Of a stretch of DNA of 18,211 nt, positions 15,962 through 18,211 are shown piece by piece; position 1 is the first letter of the stretch; every line of letters begins with the position of its first letter. The DNA comes from PVC group bacterium (GTDB taxonomy: Bacteria; Verrucomicrobiota; Kiritimatiellia; UBA8416; PXDI01). The notes under the pieces were generated by a model. That model was not told the DNA's origin, made no database searches, and saw only the letters and a list, made by a program, of their open reading frames with translations. The DNA lies in the NCBI GenBank assembly GCA_003565095.1, contig PXDI01000314.1:1-18211 (forward strand), given 5' to 3'. A program made the position numbers and the translations under genes.

Positions 15962-16274
15962 AGCAGACAGCCTGCGTTTGCGCCATGCGTTTTTCTGGAT
16001 GAAGCTATTGCGCCTGACCCGTGGCAGGATCAGTCTGGTGCGAGCGGTGGAAATTATTGAAGAGGAAGAGTCGCACGAGGAGTGGGCGCGGGTTATCCGG
16101 CAGTTGCGTGAATTAATGGGGCAGGGGCGTACCCTGGCCGATGCGGTTTGCGAGCAGCCGGCGGTGTTTTCGCTATCGGTGCGTGAGCTGGTTGTTGCCG
16201 CGGAACGCAGCGGGGCATGGGAGGAAATCATGCAGGAGCTGGCCGACGGATTGCGTGAGGGAACATTCTCATGA
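15951..16274 (+). CDS. Stand-alone type II secretion F (GspF/PilC) cytoplasmic domain protein
   Basis: The 107-residue product matches a single T2SF cytoplasmic domain. It has an N-terminal amphipathic start (RHAFFWMKLLRLTRGRISLVRAVEII), the middle GQGRTLADAVCEQPAVFSLSVRELVVAAERSG, and the closing WEEIMQELADGL. Full GspF/PilC proteins have two such domains plus three transmembrane helices and about 400 residues. Here there is no membrane segment at all. The gene overlaps the ispG end by eleven bases and has a good internal ribosome site, so it is likely translated. Its stop is shared with the convergent remnant gene in the hexamer TCATGA. It may be a truncated relic of a secretion or pilus gene, or a small cytoplasmic adaptor binding a secretion ATPase. 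No GspE, GspG or pilin gene is in the window. The domain match is by pattern only. Confidence 0.65.
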   Translation: MSVEADSLRLRHAFFWMKLLRLTRGRISLVRAVEIIEEEESHEEWARVIRQLRELMGQGRTLADAVCEQPAVFSLSVRELVVAAERSGAWEEIMQELADGLREGTFS

Positions 16275-16872
16275 ACCGGGCATAGAGCGCTTCAGTCGCT
16301 CAAGCAGCCGTTGCCCTTCTTCAACTGATACCGCTCCGGCTTGAATTATAATATTCCTTTTTTCCGGCCATTCCCCGCGCAACAGCCGCTGTATCTCCGG
16401 TGAATCGGGCGCAAATGTGAATACCATTCGGCAGGTTTTCCTGCCAGATTTCTGTCCATTCCGCGAGTTTGCTGTACATGCCGGCATTCAGGGCCGGAAT
16501 AGCCAACTGCTCGACATCCTCGGCATTCTCAAGAATATGGCTGCCGGTGGCGGGGAGGCTGTTTTCCGGATAGACCACACTGCACCCGAATGCCGCGGCA
16601 ACCTGCGGAGTGCCGAATTGAACCCTGACGGAAGCCACCCGGTCATCGCCGATTTCCAGATGCGGCCGCAGGCTGTCGAGTTCGGCTTGCAGCATAACCA
16701 GCGGGTCAGCAAGCCGCGCTTCCCATGATGGCAAATGGTCCAGCGGCGTCCTGATAATAATCATCGGACGGCAGTTACTTGGATCAGTATGCTGCATCCG
16801 GTAATCGGCATCAACCTGAGCCAGGCGTTCAAGTTGTTGGTCGTTAAGTTTGAGTTGTTCTTTTGTAGTCAT
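16269..16872 (-). pseudogene. URO-D-like (uroporphyrinogen decarboxylase family) gene with internal deletion and frameshift
   Basis: From the ATG at 16872 (AAGGA just upstream) about 140 residues read as the N-terminal part of a URO-D-family protein of the methyltransferase-like type (TGSHILENAEDVEQLAIPALNAGMY, EWTEIWQENLPNGIH). That frame then degenerates and stops at 16321. The proper C-terminal end continues in another frame from about 16440 to 16269: VFTFAPDSPEIQRLLRGEWPEKRNIIIQAG, then VEEGQRLLERLK. Family members have about 350-400 residues, so roughly 150 or more residues of the barrel middle are missing and the ends are out of frame. The break lies near 16430-16450. The upstream ribosome site is still visible, so loss looks recent, or it is an assembly error. 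The original substrate is unknown; many relatives act with corrinoid methyltransferases rather than in heme synthesis. Confidence 0.7.
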
Positions 16873-16929
16873 AATTTTCCTTATCAAAAAGTCACATGTT
16901 CGAGGTGACCAAAGCTAAGTGTTGTACTT

Positions 16930-17100
16930 TTACCATAGCGCAAGTTCTCTGTGTCTGTCGCGGGGTGGGGTGAATAATCCGGTGATGACAAACGGATTGC
17001 TGGCCCAGCCATGAAACTGCCTTGTGGTACACACAAGTTCGCCGTGCTTTTTTGATAATGTCGGGTAAGTTTTGACCGTGATAAGGATGCGCTCTTTCAT
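16930..17100 (-). pseudogene. Internally deleted partner gene of the DUF488 protein
   Basis: This 56-codon open frame begins with MKERILITVKTYPTLSKKHG and ends with RQFHGWASNPFVITGLFTPP plus ten residues. From memory of the family, the start matches a conserved protein of roughly 300 residues, often next to DUF488 genes, that begins MK-RILITVKTYPTLS-KYGE-VCTAG. The end matches that family's C-terminal segment (GTT-QFH-APNPW-IVG-F). The two ends are fused in frame at about VCTT/RQFH, so some 200 or more middle residues are gone. The ATG lies two bases after the DUF488 stop, as expected for a coupled pair. I could not check the recall with a search. It could still make a short peptide, but not the normal protein. 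Confidence 0.55.
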
Positions 17101-17102
17101 GC

Positions 17103-17987
17103 TCACTCATTAGAAACCGGAATATCCTGATCAATGTTTGCAAGTACTGCATTAAGAACTCGTGTACGGTGGCACTGGCATGCAAGTCTTTCAAAACAAA
17201 GCAGTGCGATCCGCTGCCGCTGCTCCAGTAATTCAGTAATCGCCTCGACATCACGCCCGGCGTCAATCAGTGTGGTACTCTCATATTCGTCAAATAACGC
17301 ATCATAACCCGTTTGTGATTCAAGTTTACAGCGCTTTTCTGAGGCAATTCCAAGTTGCGGAAAGTGCCGGTACTCGATGCCAAGATGTCCAAGCGCTGTA
17401 CGCAGCATGGTTTTGGAAAACCCGAATTTACGGCTGAGCGGATTCCTGCGTACATCACAGACCACCTTTATATCATTGTGAAGCAGTTTATTCAGATAGG
17501 ATTCCAGCGCAAGCCCCTCATAACCGATACTGCAAACCAACGTTCCGCTTACCGGCGGAGCCGAACTGATTACCCTCTCTTGTTCGGATTTAGACAGATA
17601 TTCCCTGGCAATCCGGCTTCTGGATGCATAATACGGGTAAGCAGTATACACATGCCGGACGAGCTCTCGCTGCGAAAGACGGCCAAAGTCATTCTTTAAA
17701 GACCACAGCGCATCTTTTTCGGTGCGGCTCAATCTGTCAACATGTCTCGTACTGCGCGGTACAAGACGCCATTTCTCGGTATCATGCAGAAAACCGGCGG
17801 CGGCGAGTTTCTGTTGATCGGCAGCGGCCTGAAAAGAATAACAGCCATACTGATAGGGGACGAACTCATATACCGCATCGTCATTCCGTTTGCAGTACAA
17901 AAAAAGCAATTTCTGCAAAGCGGTACGCGACAGTTCGCCCCCGAACTGCTCCAGCAAAGCCAAAAGAATCTTCTGCCGCCTGTACAT
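17103..17987 (-). CDS. Two-domain protein: SocA/Panacea-like N-terminal domain plus DUF488
   Basis: The 294-residue cytoplasmic protein has two parts. Residues 1-140 (RRQKILLALLEQFGGELSRTALQKLLFLYC, FVPYQYGCYSFQAAADQQKL) resemble the DUF4065 (SocA/Panacea) helical fold found in antitoxin-like proteins. Residues about 148-285 are DUF488, with SIGYEG (153-158), DVRRNPLSRK (178-187) and CFERLACQCHR (264-274). The conserved Arg, Cys and His of DUF488 are intact. The biochemical role of DUF488 is not established. The gene is followed two bases later by its usual partner, here reduced to a remnant. No Shine-Dalgarno precedes the ATG. An A+T-rich TATTATATA stretch lies only a few bases upstream, which could mean a leaderless transcript. 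A defence or DNA/RNA-metabolism role is often suspected for such pairs but is not shown here. Confidence 0.8.
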   Translation of the reverse strand: MYRRQKILLALLEQFGGELSRTALQKLLFLYCKRNDDAVYEFVPYQYGCYSFQAAADQQKLAAAGFLHDTEKWRLVPRSTRHVDRLSRTEKDALWSLKNDFGRLSQRELVRHVYTAYPYYASRSRIAREYLSKSEQERVISSAPPVSGTLVCSIGYEGLALESYLNKLLHNDIKVVCDVRRNPLSRKFGFSKTMLRTALGHLGIEYRHFPQLGIASEKRCKLESQTGYDALFDEYESTTLIDAGRDVEAITELLEQRQRIALLCFERLACQCHRTRVLNAVLANIDQDIPVSNE

Positions 17988-17990
17988 GGT

Positions 17991-18000
17991 TATATAATAA
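17991..18000 (-). promoter_or_regulatory. Possible -10 region immediately before the DUF488 gene
   Basis: Read on the minus strand, TTATTATATA ends three bases before the ATG and there is no ribosome site. If this is the -10 element, transcription would start at or near the start codon, giving a leaderless mRNA. No convincing -35 is visible, so confidence is low. Confidence 0.25.
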
Positions 18001-18135
18001 CAAAACGCTCACCGGATAAAAGCCGGAAAAACATCCCCCCGTTTTCCGCTTTCGCGGGCTGACCCTAGCGCCTTCAATCATTTTGAGTATATTTATGTGC
18101 GGCAAGATTCGGAAAACAGGAAATGAGTGTGATTT

Positions 18136-18211
18136 ATGCAAGAACTTTCTGATCCTCTTGAACAGGCGAGGCCTGTTGCTGCAAGGCTTTCATCTCTGCT
18201 AGGTACTGAAC
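18136..18211 (+). CDS. Start of a possible unidentified gene, cut by the window end
   Basis: An ATG at 18136 opens a frame that runs to the window edge: MQELSDPLEQARPVAARLSS, then LLGTE. It has an AGGAAA about twelve bases upstream and lies divergent from the DUF488 gene across a 148-base gap. The peptide looks amphipathic and protein-like, but 25 residues are too few to assign a family. The 148-base gap holds a small imperfect inverted repeat (CGGAAAA at 18024-18030 and TTTTCCG at 18042-18048) and a CCGC-TTTC-GCGG hairpin (18046-18057), neither with a clear role. Confidence 0.4.
   Translation, partial: MQELSDPLEQARPVAARLSSLLGTE

Noticed and set aside
16892..17266. Minus-strand open frame overlapping the end of the DUF488 gene
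   Set aside because: It is out of frame with DUF488, and its downstream part competes with the frame beginning MKERILITVKTYPTLS, which has recognisable family sequence.
18024..18057. Terminator or attachment site in the 17988-18135 gap
   Set aside because: The inverted repeats are short and imperfect, and no T-run follows them on either strand.

Overview
The window is compact, protein-coding bacterial DNA with no rRNA, tRNA, CRISPR array or insertion sequence that I can see. It comes from a Gram-negative (diderm) anaerobe: there is a TonB-dependent outer-membrane receptor, an AsmA-like protein, a site-2 protease and the MEP-pathway enzyme IspG, next to an [FeFe] hydrogenase of the NADH-linked (electron-bifurcating) type. 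The URO-D-like remnant and the secreted beta-helix/LamG protein make me suspect the PVC group (Lentisphaerota, Kiritimatiellota or Verrucomicrobiota). That placement is inference from family recall, not from a search.

Layout. (1) 1-3948, plus strand: hydB (5' end outside the window) and hydA, a strong intrinsic terminator, then a small TM1266-family 'iron-only hydrogenase system regulator' whose ribosome binding site touches the terminator T-tract. (2) 3974-5974, plus: TonB-dependent receptor. (3) 8607-5990, minus: AsmA-like protein and a secreted beta-helix/LamG protein, joined by an ATGA overlap. (4) 8710-11791, plus: a DnaJ-domain/TPR-like protein and an M3 oligopeptidase, 1 base apart. 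(5) 12301-11786, minus: MTH1-like Nudix hydrolase. (6) 12433-16274, plus: a tight run of dihydroorotate-dehydrogenase-like protein, RseP, IspG and an isolated type II secretion F (T2SF) domain. (7) 17987-16269, minus: a two-domain protein ending in DUF488, followed by two genes that each keep both ends but have lost their middle. (8) 18136 to the window end, plus: the start of a possible unidentified gene.

How they fit together. HydB and HydA would exchange electrons between NAD(H), ferredoxin and H2 with a HydC subunit probably encoded upstream. The regulator-like protein and the receptor follow directly, which suggests a link between hydrogenase control and metal or cofactor uptake. RseP and IspG are a common housekeeping pair. 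The points most worth a second look are a possible attenuator in front of the TM1266-like gene, two adjacent genes with internal deletions beside DUF488, a beta-helix protein and a DHODH-like protein that both lack the expected catalytic residues, and two separate convergent gene pairs that end on the same shared TCATGA stop palindrome.
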